Source of the DNA: Colwellia psychrerythraea 34H
GTDB taxonomy: Bacteria; Pseudomonadota; Gammaproteobacteria; Enterobacterales; Alteromonadaceae
NCBI RefSeq assembly: GCF_000012325.1
Contig: NC_003910.7
Location: 4,650,001 to 4,714,000, forward strand
Length of the DNA stretch: 64,000 nucleotides
Direction of reading: 5' to 3'
Positions 46,028 to 57,193 of the stretch are shown piece by piece. How positions within the stretch are numbered: position 1 is the first letter of the stretch; every line of letters begins with the position of its first letter. A model generated the notes under the pieces. It was not told the origin of the DNA. It did no database searches and saw only the letters and a program-made list of their open reading frames with translations. The translations under genes and the position numbers were made by a program.

Positions 46028-46301
46028 ATCAGCCTCGCTTACTTTGCTTTTTATTGGTTAATAAATGCAATTGCTTTTATAAATATTTTACTTAGCGCGA
46101 GGCCAAATAAAGTCATTTACATGCAGCATTTTACCCCATTATTAAAATGAACTACCTACCTACTCCCTATTAAATCTAAGCATAGATTTAGGAATAAAAG
46201 TAGCTAAGCTCTTTTCAGGGCGCATAATATATCAAAAAAAAGCGCTAAAATCAAAAATACCAATAACAGTTAAACTTAATTCAGATCTAATACCTAGAGA
46301 A

Positions 46302-47462
46302 TTAATCCGCTTGCTTACGTAAAAAAGCAGGAATATCTAAATAAGTATCTAAGTCGGTTGCTGCTGCTTTCTGCGCATTGCTATCAGTCATAGCTATTGC
46401 TTCAGTCGCTAAATTTGCCTGTGGTGCAGCTGGTGTATAATCCCCACCGACAACTTTTGCTTCAGCCATTGGCATAGGATTTACTAACGTAATATCAGGC
46501 TTACTTTCAGCGCCAATACCCGTAGCAACAACAGTCACACGAAGCTCATCTGTCATATCCATATCAATAACAGCACCAACAACAACAGTCGCATTTTCAG
46601 AAGCGAAAGCTTTAACGGCATTACCAACAGTTTCAAACTCATCGATACTAATATCCATACCTGCGGTAATATTAACTAAGATCCCGCGTGCACCAGCTAA
46701 ATCCACATCCTCTAATAAAGGACTTGAAATAGCAGCATCAGCAGCTTCTTGTGCTCTATCATCGCCAGAAGCAGTACCAGAACCCATCATGGCAGTACCC
46801 ATCTCAGACATAACGGTACGTACATCAGCAAAATCGACATTTATCAAACCAGGACGAGTAATTAATTCTGCAATACCCTGAACGGCGCCAAGTAGCACGT
46901 TATTTGCTGCTTTAAAGGCATCTAATAAGCTTGTTCCAGGGCCAAGTACTTTCAGTAACTTTTCGTTAGGAATAGTAATCAGTGAATCAACACTTTTAGA
47001 TAAAAACTCAATACCTTGATCGGCATAGTTCATTCGTTTTTTACCTTCAAATGGGAACGGTTTGGTTACAACAGCAACCGTTAAAATCCCCATTTCTTTT
47101 GCAATTTCAGCAACTACAGGCGCCGCACCAGTACCGGTACCACCACCCATACCAGCTGCGATAAATATCATATCGGCACCTTGCAAGGCTTGCTTAATAG
47201 TTTCTCGATCTTCTTCAGCTGCACAACGGCCAATTTCAGGGTTTGCGCCAGCGCCTAACCCTTTAGTGACATCAGCGCCAAGCTGTAAAGTGACATCTGC
47301 AGAAGAATTACGTAACGCTTGCGAATCAGTGTTTGCTGTAACAAACTCTACACCTTCAATCGTTTGTGAAACCATGTGTTCAACGGCATTACCACCACCG
47401 CCACCAACGCCGATAACTTTAATTATCGCTTCTTCGCTATGGTCTTCCATTAATTCAAACAT
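46302..47462 (-). CDS. ftsZ: Cell-division GTPase FtsZ
   Basis: FtsZ polymerises with GTP into the Z ring. The tubulin signature GGGTGTGAAPV and NVDFADVRTVM T7-type loops are intact. The C-terminal peptide LDIPAFLRKQAD binds FtsA, ZipA and ZapD. The linker is short (residues about 320-370). The 386-residue length is normal, and the gene follows ftsA. Confidence 0.98.
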   Translation of the reverse strand: MFELMEDHSEEAIIKVIGVGGGGGNAVEHMVSQTIEGVEFVTANTDSQALRNSSADVTLQLGADVTKGLGAGANPEIGRCAAEEDRETIKQALQGADMIFIAAGMGGGTGTGAAPVVAEIAKEMGILTVAVVTKPFPFEGKKRMNYADQGIEFLSKSVDSLITIPNEKLLKVLGPGTSLLDAFKAANNVLLGAVQGIAELITRPGLINVDFADVRTVMSEMGTAMMGSGTASGDDRAQEAADAAISSPLLEDVDLAGARGILVNITAGMDISIDEFETVGNAVKAFASENATVVVGAVIDMDMTDELRVTVVATGIGAESKPDITLVNPMPMAEAKVVGGDYTPAAPQANLATEAIAMTDSNAQKAAATDLDTYLDIPAFLRKQAD

Positions 47463-47587
47463 TTTTCTCTCTCCGTTTTACTTACAATAACTTAAAATAT
47501 TTAATAAACTGTTGTTATTTGTTACTTTAATTAACAACAATTCGAGATAACTGTTATTTCCATGTAACAGCTCACCACACAATTTTT

Positions 47588-48823
47588 TTAAAACTCGCCC
47601 TTAAACCAGGCATGTATTCTTGACCAAAAGTCACCAACACTTTCTCGTTTTTTCGCCGAACTATTCACTTCACTCGTCGCCTGCATACCATAATGTAGAA
47701 GGCCAACAACTGTGGAGTAAGTAGGATCGTTTACATACTCTTTTAATCCTTGTACTGATAACGGATTAGCTATACGAACTGGCATTTGGAAAATTTCTTC
47801 GGCAAATTCAAGTACGCCTTCCATTTTCGCCGTACCACCTGTTAGTACATAACCGGCAGCAATTTGATCTTCTAGACCAGACTCTCTAATTTCGTCTTGA
47901 ATTAACTCGAATAACTCTTGATATCTAGGTTCAACCACTTCAGATAATGTATGACGCGACATTGAACGAGCAGGACGACCACCAACACTTGGCACATCAA
48001 TACTTTCTTCCATGCTAACTAATTGTTTTAAAGCACAGGCGTACTGCACCTTAATATCTTCAGCATGACTGAGTGGTGTTCTAAATATTTTAGAAATATC
48101 ACTAGTTACCTGATTGCCTGCTACAGGTATTACCGCGGTATGTCGTAAAGTGCCACCAGTAAAGACTGAGATATCCATTGTGCCTGCGCCCATATCAACA
48201 ACACACACACCTAATTCTTTTTCATCGTCGGTTAACACTGCATAACTTGAAGCTAATGCCGAGAAAATCAGTTGATCAGCGGTCAAATCACAGCGTTCGA
48301 CACATTTAACTAAGTTCTTAGCCATGTCATTGGCACAAGTAACGATATGAACTTTAGCTTCCATACGTACACCAGACATACCTATCGGACTTTTAATACC
48401 GTCTTGACAATCAATGCTGTATTCCTGCGGAAGGACATGCAGCATACGGCGTTCGGCAGAAATAGGTACTGAACGCGCGGTATGAATTACATTATCGACA
48501 TCTTCTTGAATAACTTCTTTGTCATTAATTGGCACCATGCCATTTTCATTTTGGCAACTAATATGCTTTCCTGAAATGCCTAAATAGATTGAGCTTATTT
48601 GGCAATCAGCCATCAATTCAGCTTCATTAATGGCGCGTTGTATTGCTTGAATAACTAAATTCAAGTCGTTAACACCGCCTTTATCCATACCACGAGCAGG
48701 TTGATTACCAACACCAATAATACTCAATTGGTTGTCTGGCGTAATCTCTCCTACTGCGACAGATATTTTGGAGGTGCCTATATCAAGGCCAACCACTAAT
48801 TTTCGTTCTGCTGCTTTAGACAT
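47588..48823 (-). CDS. ftsA: Cell-division actin-like protein FtsA
   Basis: FtsA tethers FtsZ to the membrane. The actin-like ATPase motifs are visible: VGLDIGTSKISVAVGEI, CVVDMGAGTMDISVF, and GYVLTGGTAKMEG. The C-terminal amphipathic helix (SVGDFWSRIHAWFKGEF) is the membrane-targeting sequence. The 411-residue length is typical. It lies 21 bases after ftsQ. Confidence 0.98.
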   Translation of the reverse strand: MSKAAERKLVVGLDIGTSKISVAVGEITPDNQLSIIGVGNQPARGMDKGGVNDLNLVIQAIQRAINEAELMADCQISSIYLGISGKHISCQNENGMVPINDKEVIQEDVDNVIHTARSVPISAERRMLHVLPQEYSIDCQDGIKSPIGMSGVRMEAKVHIVTCANDMAKNLVKCVERCDLTADQLIFSALASSYAVLTDDEKELGVCVVDMGAGTMDISVFTGGTLRHTAVIPVAGNQVTSDISKIFRTPLSHAEDIKVQYACALKQLVSMEESIDVPSVGGRPARSMSRHTLSEVVEPRYQELFELIQDEIRESGLEDQIAAGYVLTGGTAKMEGVLEFAEEIFQMPVRIANPLSVQGLKEYVNDPTYSTVVGLLHYGMQATSEVNSSAKKRESVGDFWSRIHAWFKGEF

Positions 48824-48844
48824 TTAACTTAAACTCTTAACTAA

Positions 48845-49705
48845 TTATGTTAATTTAGGGTGATTTTTATTGTTATTTTTTTGCAATTTACTTTGTGTCT
48901 TATGTTGGGTAATACTATCTACAGTTTTCCAACCAACAGCCAATCCCGTATCATACCGCAAATCGATGTAATCAACCGCCTGATTTTGCTGTTTTTCTGC
49001 AATTTTTTTTGCCTTTAGCTGTGCTTTAATTATTGGATAAACATCCATAAACCGTTGAATACGTTCAACTCGCTCTTCACGACCTAAATTTAAGGTCACG
49101 CCATCATCCAACGTTAGCTGCCAAGAAAAGCGTTCACTCAGTACTAACTCATCAATTTTTAGTGCTTTATAGTCAAGTAATGCATTGAGATCTCTATAGT
49201 TTTCTAACGCTAACAATTCGCTTCCTTCAGGACCAAAAAAGTTAGGAAGGTAATGATTAATACGTTCAATATCAGCCTGAAACACTTGACCAAGTTGATT
49301 GATCAAAAAGTCACCATTCCATAGTGCTATCGGATTTTGGTCAACCACATATATTTTCAATTCATTAGGCCACTGCTTTCTTACGGCGACTGAGTAAACC
49401 CAAGGTAAAGTCAGTACATAACTTTGTACTTCATTAACATCAACTTGAAAAAAATTCCCCATATCAACCTGATCTATCGCATTAATAATATCGCTACGCT
49501 TGCTGTAAGGCATTTCTCCAGAAACCACGATTGAAGTTACCGGTGCACTTTCTTGTCCAATAAAATGTTGAGTAAGCCAATAACTGACAGTTATTAGGCT
49601 AAACAGAACGACAATAAAAAACACCAAACCCAAACCAAAAGACAAAGTGCTGTCTTGGCCTAGTTGTGCTGTTTTATTACTATTGCCTTGCTGTTTTTTC
49701 GTCAT
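48845..49705 (-). CDS. ftsQ: Cell-division protein FtsQ
   Basis: FtsQ is a bitopic protein that links early and late divisome parts with FtsB and FtsL. One membrane segment (about residues 25-47) is followed by the POTRA domain (VTSIVVSGEMPYSKR...) and the beta domain (PWVYSVAVRKQWPNELKIYVVDQNPIALWN). The C-terminal tail is basic and Gln-rich and may be disordered. It is 286 residues long and stands between ddl and ftsA. Confidence 0.96.
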   Translation of the reverse strand: MTKKQQGNSNKTAQLGQDSTLSFGLGLVFFIVVLFSLITVSYWLTQHFIGQESAPVTSIVVSGEMPYSKRSDIINAIDQVDMGNFFQVDVNEVQSYVLTLPWVYSVAVRKQWPNELKIYVVDQNPIALWNGDFLINQLGQVFQADIERINHYLPNFFGPEGSELLALENYRDLNALLDYKALKIDELVLSERFSWQLTLDDGVTLNLGREERVERIQRFMDVYPIIKAQLKAKKIAEKQQNQAVDYIDLRYDTGLAVGWKTVDSITQHKTQSKLQKNNNKNHPKLT

Positions 49706-49714
49706 AGTCGTTTA

Positions 49715-50668
49715 TTACTCTTTGACACTAAGCTGTAAAATTTGAGTTACTAACTCACTAAAGTTCAAACCGAATACTTTTGCGGCTTTTGGCACGAGTG
49801 ACGTTTCTGTCATCCCTGGTACAGTATTGACTTCTAATATCTGCCATTCACCAGTTTTATTTCGCATGATATCAACCCGTCCCCAACCCTGAGCACCCGT
49901 TGCATTAAATGCTTTCATTGACAAAGATTTTATTTCATTCTCATCACGTTCATTTAAACCACAGGGGCAGTGATATTGTGTACTTGTAGATTGATACTTT
50001 GCCTCATAATCATAAAATTCACGTGGCGTTTCCATGTGAATAGCTGGTAAAGCCTTATCTCCTAAAATGGTAACGGTATATTCTGGACCATCAATCCATG
50101 CTTCAAGTAAGACTTGGGTGTCAAAACCAAACGCTTCAATTAACGCGTTACGCAATTGTGCGATGGTTTTTGCTTGTGCCATACCAATACTTGAACCTTC
50201 ATTAGCCGGTTTTACCATCACTCGACCGCCTAAATCAGCGAGAATATTTTCTAATGATAATGTTGAAAATTCAGCTTTATTAACGACGGTAAAAGGTGCT
50301 GTTGGTATGCCGCACGCTTTAAAAATTTGTTTGCTTCTTACTTTATCCATTGAGAGCGAGGAACCTAAAACATTCGAGCCCGTATAAGGAATATCTAAAT
50401 ACTCAAGTGCACCTTGCAAACAACCATCCTCTCCACCTCTACCATGTAAAGCGATGAAAACTCGGTCTATTTTGTTACTTACTAAATCAGTTAACGGCAC
50501 TACTTTAGTATCGATTAACACAACATTAAAACCAGCGTCTTCTAAACCTTTCGCAATAGCTTGTCCTGAATTGAGTGAAACTTCACGTTCTGCTGAATTT
50601 CCACCATAAAGCACAGCAATCTTCTCTTGCTTGAGCAATGCTAGTGATCTATCCAGTGCTTTAACCAT
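49715..50668 (-). CDS. ddl: D-alanine-D-alanine ligase
   Basis: Ddl makes the D-Ala-D-Ala dipeptide for peptidoglycan. The 317-residue ATP-grasp protein has [17 protein letters not shown], the glycine-rich [23 protein letters not shown], and [19 protein letters not shown]. The start overlaps the murC stop by one base. As a DdlB-type member of the dcw cluster it is ordinary. Confidence 0.97.
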
Positions 50669-52179
50669 TATTTGTCACCCTTAACTTCAGATTGAGCGTC
50701 AGGCTGAACTGAACAACGAGTATGCAACAAACTATGATCAGCTAAGTTGCGAGCAACTGCACCAATACTCCCGGCTCCTTGTGTAATAACCATATCGTTA
50801 TCTTGCAACTGAGTTGCTAATAATTGCGGCAGTTTATCTACATCACTGACATAAACAGGCTCTATTTGACCACGTAAACGAATTGAGCGTGCTAAGCTTT
50901 TGCTATCAGCAGACGAGATTGGTGTTTCTCCTGCAGCATAAACATCAAGCAAGAATAGACAGTCAACTTCTGACAATACCTCAACAAAATCTTCATATAA
51001 ATCGCGGGTTCGAGAATAACGATGTGGTTGAAAAACCATAACTAAACGTTTATCTGGCCAACCTTGACGCATAGCTAGGATTGTCGCTTTCACTTCACTC
51101 GGATGATGACCGTAATCATCAACCAAAACCATATCACCGGCAGCGGTACTAAAATCGGTTAGTTTTTCAAAGCGTCTACCTATACCTTCAAATTCGGTTA
51201 ATGCTTTACAAATTGCTTCATCATTAACACCCTCATCTTTGGCAACGGCTACACCAGCCAAAGCATTTAAAACATTATGCTGACCAGGTAAATTTACACT
51301 CATCTCTAGCGGCTCTTGTCCTTCAACCTCTACGGTGAAATGACTAACGGCACCATTTTGTTGGTAATTTACTGCTCTCACATCTGCATCTTTAGAAAAA
51401 CCATAGGTGATCACTTGGCGACTAATGCGTGGTAATAGTTCACGGACAACTGGGTTATCAATACAAACAACCGCTAAGCCATAAAAGGGCAAGTTATGTA
51501 AAAACTCTATGTAGGTATCTTTAAGTTTTTCAAAGTCACCTTGATATGTTTCCATATGGTCGGCATCGATATTGGTAATAACCGAAACCATAGGTTGTAA
51601 ATGTAAAAACGATGCATCACTTTCATCGGCCTCTGCAACCAAGTAGCGACTGCTACCTAATCTTGCATTAGTACCTGCACTATTAAGTAAGCCACCAATC
51701 ACAAACGTTGGATCTAATTTACCCTGTGCAAAAATACTGGCAATCAAACTGGTTGTAGTTGTTTTTCCATGCGTACCCGCAATAGCAATGCCGTGACGAA
51801 AACGCATTAATTCAGCTAGCATTTCTGCGCGTCTAACCACAGGAATACGTAATTCTTTTGCCTTAACTAGTTCAGGGTTCTCACTATTTATCGCAGTTGA
51901 TACTACTATTACGCTGGCTTGAACCACATTTTCTGCTTGGTGGCCAATGACAATGGTCGCCCCTAGAGCTCTCAAGCGTTTAACCACTTGATTTTCACCA
52001 ATATCTGAACCCGAAATTTGATAACCTTCATTAAGCAATACCTCAGCAATACCGCCCATACCAGCGCCACCTATGCCAACAAAATGGATACGTTTTACCC
52101 GGCGCATTTCAGGTACCTGAGCTGCAGTTGAGTTGGTACTATTATTTGAGCTATTACTTACGTGAGTTTGCTTAATCAT
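50668..52179 (-). CDS. murC: UDP-N-acetylmuramate-L-alanine ligase MurC
   Basis: MurC adds L-Ala to UDP-MurNAc. [22 protein letters not shown] is the nucleotide-binding start, [13 protein letters not shown] the ATP P-loop, and [14 protein letters not shown] the conserved region near the active site. Compared with E. coli (491) the 503-residue protein has a slightly longer Ser/Asn-rich N-terminus. It overlaps murG by four bases (ATGA). Confidence 0.98.
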
Positions 52180-53339
52180 ATTTTCTCTTCATTATTTCTA
52201 AGTTTTGCGCCATTCGATATTGAAAGCTGTTGGCACAATTTTGCTACTTTCTGACTTGCATCACTAGTTGCAGCACTCAAAGAAGCTTTAGCCATGTCAG
52301 CTAAAGTTTGAGGCTGATCAAACAGCTCGATTATTAACGACGTGATACTCTCATTATTTAGTTCTGCCTGTGGCAATAACTTTGCTGCATCTCGCTTTAC
52401 GAGGTACAACGCATTTTTTGTTTGATGATCATCTACTGCATGCGGTAGTGGTACAAAAATGGCTGGTGTTGCTGCCATGGCTAATTCTGAAACGGTTAGC
52501 GCTCCCGCACGACAAATCACTATATCAGCCCACTGATATGCAGCAGCAATATCAGTAATAAATTCGGTAACTCTCACTTTTCCAGTATCAATATATTCCT
52601 GTTTATAAGATGCGGTGACTAGTGCTTGGTTATTGTCGCCCGTTTGGTGCCATATACAATATTTCTCATCACTTTCTGATAAATCCTTAAAGCTATCCGG
52701 CATCACCTTATTTAAGACTTGAGCGCCTAAACTACCACCTACCACTAGAATATTTTTACTACCTTCGTGGCTTTGATCTATATTTTCTGAAACCAGTGCT
52801 TGCTGACCGATTGACGCGCGTAAAGGATTACCAACCACTTCAACATCAATTCCGCTAACAAATGCATTAGGAAAGGCGCAGCATACTTTATTGGCGATAC
52901 GCGCTAACAAGCGATTACTTAATCCGGCAGCAGCATTTTGTTCATGAACGATTAGCGGTATTTTACTTAGCCAAGCGGCCAAACCACCCGGAGCACTTGC
53001 ATAGCCACCCATGCCTATAACAACATCAGGTTTCACTGTTTTAATCACGCGTCTCGCTTGAAAAAGCGACCTTAACAATTTAAAAGGCATAACAAGCGTT
53101 GTTAATAGATTTTTACCACGCAGACCACTTATATTGATAAACGAAATATCATAACCATGCATAGGTACAATTTGAGCTTCCATACGATCGGCAGTTCCCA
53201 ACCAATGGATTTTCCATCCTTGCGCTTTCAGCTCATCGGCGACCGCAATACCAGGGAATATATGTCCACCGGTGCCACCAGCCATGACTAACAAAGTTTT
53301 TGCTAAATCTTTATTACCTTGGCCATGATTAACGCTCAT
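52176..53339 (-). CDS. murG: UDP-GlcNAc transferase MurG (lipid II synthase)
   Basis: MurG transfers GlcNAc to lipid I, giving lipid II at the inner face of the membrane. The GT-B fold shows [34 protein letters not shown], the donor site [12 protein letters not shown] and [12 protein letters not shown]. The 387-residue protein has a somewhat longer C-terminus than E. coli (355). Its start overlaps the ftsW stop by one base. Confidence 0.97.
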   Translation of the reverse strand: MSVNHGQGNKDLAKTLLVMAGGTGGHIFPGIAVADELKAQGWKIHWLGTADRMEAQIVPMHGYDISFINISGLRGKNLLTTLVMPFKLLRSLFQARRVIKTVKPDVVIGMGGYASAPGGLAAWLSKIPLIVHEQNAAAGLSNRLLARIANKVCCAFPNAFVSGIDVEVVGNPLRASIGQQALVSENIDQSHEGSKNILVVGGSLGAQVLNKVMPDSFKDLSESDEKYCIWHQTGDNNQALVTASYKQEYIDTGKVRVTEFITDIAAAYQWADIVICRAGALTVSELAMAATPAIFVPLPHAVDDHQTKNALYLVKRDAAKLLPQAELNNESITSLIIELFDQPQTLADMAKASLSAATSDASQKVAKLCQQLSISNGAKLRNNEEKI

Positions 53340-54652
53340 TATTTATCACCATTTTGCTTAGTTATACTCTTAAGCTCTTTCTTAGTCGCTCTTTTTGAGC
53401 TTGTAGCCTGAATACTCTGTAAACGAATTTCATGGTCAATACGTATTAAAAGAACCAGCGCTAAAGTCATGATTATCATCGAGCTACCACCATAACTAAT
53501 CAGTGGCATGGTCAATCCTTTCGTTGGCACAATACCTGCACTTGCGCCAATGTTTACTGCTGCTTGAAAACACATCCAAATACCGATGGAGTACGCTAAA
53601 AACCCTTCAAAGTATTTTTCTTTAGCCAGTGCATAACGCCCTAAAATAAGTGCTTTGTAAACCAAAGTCATACTCAGTAGTAGCACTACACTGATACCGA
53701 CAAAGCCGAATTCTTCAGCCAAAACAGCCATAACAAAATCGGTATGCGCTTCTGGTAAGTACTCTAATTTTTGTATGCTATTACCTAAGCCCTGACCTAA
53801 TACTTCACCACGACCATAAGCCATTAATGATTGGGTTAACTGATAACCACTGCCAAACGGGTCTTGCCATGGGTCTAAAAAACTAGTCACTCGTCGCCAG
53901 CGATAGGGTTCAAAATAAGCCAACATTCCCAATGATGTTGCGCCAACTAACGCCATAGCGATAAATTGCCATAACTTAGCACCCGCTAAAAATAACAAAC
54001 CGAACGTGGTGACAAACATTACGATAACTGTACCTAAATCAGGCTGTAATAATAACAATGCCGCCATAACACCAAATACAATTAACGGTTTAATAAAACC
54101 TTTTAGGTTCTCCATTACTTGTTCACGGCGACGTACTAAATAGGCAGATAAATAACAAAAGAAAAACAATTTAGCTGGCTCTGCTGCTTGCACTGTAATT
54201 GGGCCAAGCACAATCCACCGTGTTGAACCGTTTACTGAACGACCTATGAGCAACACAGTAACCAGCAAGACAATGGCAAAACCTAATAAGTAACTACTAT
54301 TTTTATGCCACCAAGACATGGGGATTTGTAAGGCAACCCCGGCAACAGCAAGGCTTAATCCAATATAGATACCGTGGCGAATAACAAAATGGAATGGATT
54401 ATTAAATAAGCGTTCCGCTACCGGTATAGACGAAGAGGCGACCATGACTAGTCCAACCATATACATGGTCAATCCCAACACGATAAAGCTTCGATCAAAG
54501 GCATTTGCACCATATTGATTTGAGCCTGCCATTAAGCGATTAATCCACTCTGGTAGTGGTGGTACAGGCACTTGTGATAGAGTTTTTGTTATTGCCTGAG
54601 TTGTCTCTAAAGACATTGTTCTGGCTAAGGTCATGGTTTTTTCTAACGACAT
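53339..54652 (-). CDS. ftsW: Septal peptidoglycan polymerase FtsW (SEDS)
   Basis: FtsW is the glycosyltransferase partner of FtsI at the septum. The SEDS protein has ten expected membrane helices, with the conserved LLQPDLGT, GYQLTQSLMAYGRGE, LPEAHTDFVMAVLAEEFGF and GLTMPLISYGGSS. N- and C-terminal extensions are polar. The 437-residue frame starts 10 bases inside the murD end. Confidence 0.96.
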   Translation of the reverse strand: MSLEKTMTLARTMSLETTQAITKTLSQVPVPPLPEWINRLMAGSNQYGANAFDRSFIVLGLTMYMVGLVMVASSSIPVAERLFNNPFHFVIRHGIYIGLSLAVAGVALQIPMSWWHKNSSYLLGFAIVLLVTVLLIGRSVNGSTRWIVLGPITVQAAEPAKLFFFCYLSAYLVRRREQVMENLKGFIKPLIVFGVMAALLLLQPDLGTVIVMFVTTFGLLFLAGAKLWQFIAMALVGATSLGMLAYFEPYRWRRVTSFLDPWQDPFGSGYQLTQSLMAYGRGEVLGQGLGNSIQKLEYLPEAHTDFVMAVLAEEFGFVGISVVLLLSMTLVYKALILGRYALAKEKYFEGFLAYSIGIWMCFQAAVNIGASAGIVPTKGLTMPLISYGGSSMIIMTLALVLLIRIDHEIRLQSIQATSSKRATKKELKSITKQNGDK

Positions 54653-56058
54653 GAGTCCTCCTTAGCTTGTACTGCTGCAATGAATTGCTCGCCGCGTACT
54701 TGATAATTTTTGAACATATCAATACTGGCGCACGCTGGTGAAAGTAAGACCATGTCACCTGGTTTGGCTATCTGCTTAGCTTGCTCTACTGCTTCCCTGA
54801 GGGTATCCACTTGAATAGCATCACTCACTAAACTAGCAATCTCAGCGCCGTCCTTACCTAAAGTAATCAGCTGATTTACATCACAATTTAATATTGTTGT
54901 TAGCGCTGAAAAATCAGCACCTTTGCCATCACCGCCAGCAATAAGAATTAACTTATTTTGGCCTGTAAGCGTCGGGACTAAACCAGTAATAGCGGCGAGT
55001 GTTGCACCAACATTTGTCGCCTTAGAATCATTAATCCATTGAATGTAATCTTCACTCGCTACGCGCTGGCAACGGTGAGCTAAACCCATAAATCCGGCAA
55101 GGTTTTCTGTCATAGCTGATAATGACCAACCAGCGCTATAACCAAGTGCTAAAGCTGCCATATAATTGAGCGCATTATGCATACCGGCAAGAGGTAATTC
55201 ATCAATTGAAATTAAAGCTTGTTCACCAAACATCATTACCATTTTATTATCAATAGCTTGCAGACCAAAACAGTCTTGCTCTGGTTTATTTAAACCAAAA
55301 GAAATTATTTCTTGAGCGGCAACTAAAGTATTTGATGCTTGATCTTCTCGACTCACCACGGCAATTTTTGCTTGTGGATAAATACTTTGTTTAATAGCCT
55401 GGTAATTCGCTAAGGTCTTATGCCGGTCAAGGTGATCATCACTTAAATTAAGCACACTCGCAGCAATAGCATGCATACTGGATAACGTTTCTAGTTGGAA
55501 ACTCGAAAGCTCGACAATGACAATGTCTGGTTGATTAGCAAGCTGAGAGTTATAGACATTTTCTCGATGAAGTAGATTAAGTATTGGCTCTCCGATGTTA
55601 CCTGCCAATGCAGCATTAACTCCGATAGCTTTTGCTAGAGAAGCTAACAGTGACACTACGGTAGACTTGCCATTTGAGCCAGTGACTGCCAACATTTTCA
55701 TCGGGGAGATGCGGCTATTGTTAACTAGGCAAAATAATTCAACGTCACCTATAACCAGACAGTTTTCTGGGATAAGTGCTGTAATTCCTTCACTGACTAA
55801 ATCAATACCTGGACTGGTAATAATTATATCAGCACTAGAAATTAAACTTTGTTGCCATTGACCGAAAACAAATTTTGCCTTTGGATAATCATTCTCGTAT
55901 TGAGTTTGTTCATCCCTATTTGCAAAAGGCATAGGTCGTGAATCATTAACAGCAAATGACAAATCTTGTGCGTGCAAAAAACGTAGGCATGACAAACCTG
56001 TCATTCCAGCTCCTAGCACGACAATATTTTTATCTTTAAACGCTGTTAACCAAGTCAT
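54643..56058 (-). CDS. murD: UDP-MurNAc-L-Ala-D-Glu ligase MurD
   Basis: MurD adds D-Glu to UDP-MurNAc-L-Ala. VVLGAGMTGLSCLRFL is the N-terminal Rossmann motif, VTGSNGKSTVVSLLA the ATP P-loop, NLSDDHLDRHKTLANYQAIK and INDSKATNVGATLAAI the substrate regions, and LIAGGDGKGADFSAL the C-terminal domain motif. The 471-residue length is slightly over the E. coli value (438). Confidence 0.97.
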   Translation of the reverse strand: MTWLTAFKDKNIVVLGAGMTGLSCLRFLHAQDLSFAVNDSRPMPFANRDEQTQYENDYPKAKFVFGQWQQSLISSADIIITSPGIDLVSEGITALIPENCLVIGDVELFCLVNNSRISPMKMLAVTGSNGKSTVVSLLASLAKAIGVNAALAGNIGEPILNLLHRENVYNSQLANQPDIVIVELSSFQLETLSSMHAIAASVLNLSDDHLDRHKTLANYQAIKQSIYPQAKIAVVSREDQASNTLVAAQEIISFGLNKPEQDCFGLQAIDNKMVMMFGEQALISIDELPLAGMHNALNYMAALALGYSAGWSLSAMTENLAGFMGLAHRCQRVASEDYIQWINDSKATNVGATLAAITGLVPTLTGQNKLILIAGGDGKGADFSALTTILNCDVNQLITLGKDGAEIASLVSDAIQVDTLREAVEQAKQIAKPGDMVLLSPACASIDMFKNYQVRGEQFIAAVQAKEDSCR

Positions 56059-56110
56059 AACTTATTTAAATTTACCTTATTTAGTTTATCGATCTTTTTT
56101 AAAATATTAT

Positions 56111-57193
56111 TTAGCGTAACTTCAATGTGGCTAAACCAATCAGCACTAATATCAATGAGATAATCCAGAAGCGAACAATAACTCGCGGCTCTGGCCAACC
56201 TTTTAATTCATAATGGTGATGAATTGGTGCCATACGGAAAATACGCTGACCACGCATTTTATAGGAACCAACCTGTAAAATGACCGAGACGGTTTCCATA
56301 ACAAAAACACCGCCCATAATAAATAAAACTAACTCTTGGCGAACAAGAATCGCAATTACGCCAAGTGCAGCACCCAAGGCCAGTGAGCCGACATCGCCCA
56401 TAAAAACTTGTGCTGGATAGGTGTTAAACCATAAGAACCCTAGTCCTGCACCGACAATGGCAGTACAGACAATAACTAATTCACTTGTTAAGGCGATATG
56501 TGGGATATTCAAATAAGCAGAAAAGTTCACATGACCTGTAACATAGGCAAATAAAGCAAACGCTCCTGCGACCATAATGGTAGGTACAATAGCTAAGCCA
56601 TCAAGACCATCGGTTAAGTTAACCGCATTTGAGGTGCCGACAATAACGAAATAGCTCATCACCACATAAAAAATGCCTAACTGCGGTAACAATTCTTTCA
56701 CAAAAGGAACTAATAGCGCCGTTTCATTTGGGCCTTGTGCAATAAAATATAAAAATAGCGCCGTGCTTAAACCGATGACGGTTTGCCAAAAGTATTTCCA
56801 ACGAGCTATTAGACCGTTCGCGTCTTTACGAATAACTTTACGGTAATCATCGACAAAACCAACAATGCCAAAGCTCACTATTACGAATAACACCACCCAA
56901 ACATAAATATTGCTTAAATCGGCCCAGAGTAAAACACTGATCACAATAGACGCGAGTATTAACAGACCGCCCATGGTGGGCGTACCTGATTTAGATAAAT
57001 GACTTTCAGGACCATCATCTCTTACCGTTTGACCTATTTGCATTTTTTGCAAATAACGAATAAGTTTGGGACCAAAATACAATGATATAAACAACGCGGT
57101 TAGCGTGCTGATAATGGCGCGAAATGTTAAATAAGAGAAAACATTAAACGCTGAATAAAATTGAGTTAAATACTCACCTAACCACAATAACAT
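56111..57193 (-). CDS. mraY: Phospho-MurNAc-pentapeptide transferase MraY
   Basis: MraY moves phospho-MurNAc-pentapeptide to undecaprenyl phosphate, giving lipid I. The 360-residue membrane protein has ten expected helices and the conserved [30 protein letters not shown] and [13 protein letters not shown]. It overlaps murF by one base. Confidence 0.98.
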   Translation of the reverse strand: MLLWLGEYLTQFYSAFNVFSYLTFRAIISTLTALFISLYFGPKLIRYLQKMQIGQTVRDDGPESHLSKSGTPTMGGLLILASIVISVLLWADLSNIYVWVVLFVIVSFGIVGFVDDYRKVIRKDANGLIARWKYFWQTVIGLSTALFLYFIAQGPNETALLVPFVKELLPQLGIFYVVMSYFVIVGTSNAVNLTDGLDGLAIVPTIMVAGAFALFAYVTGHVNFSAYLNIPHIALTSELVIVCTAIVGAGLGFLWFNTYPAQVFMGDVGSLALGAALGVIAILVRQELVLFIMGGVFVMETVSVILQVGSYKMRGQRIFRMAPIHHHYELKGWPEPRVIVRFWIISLILVLIGLATLKLR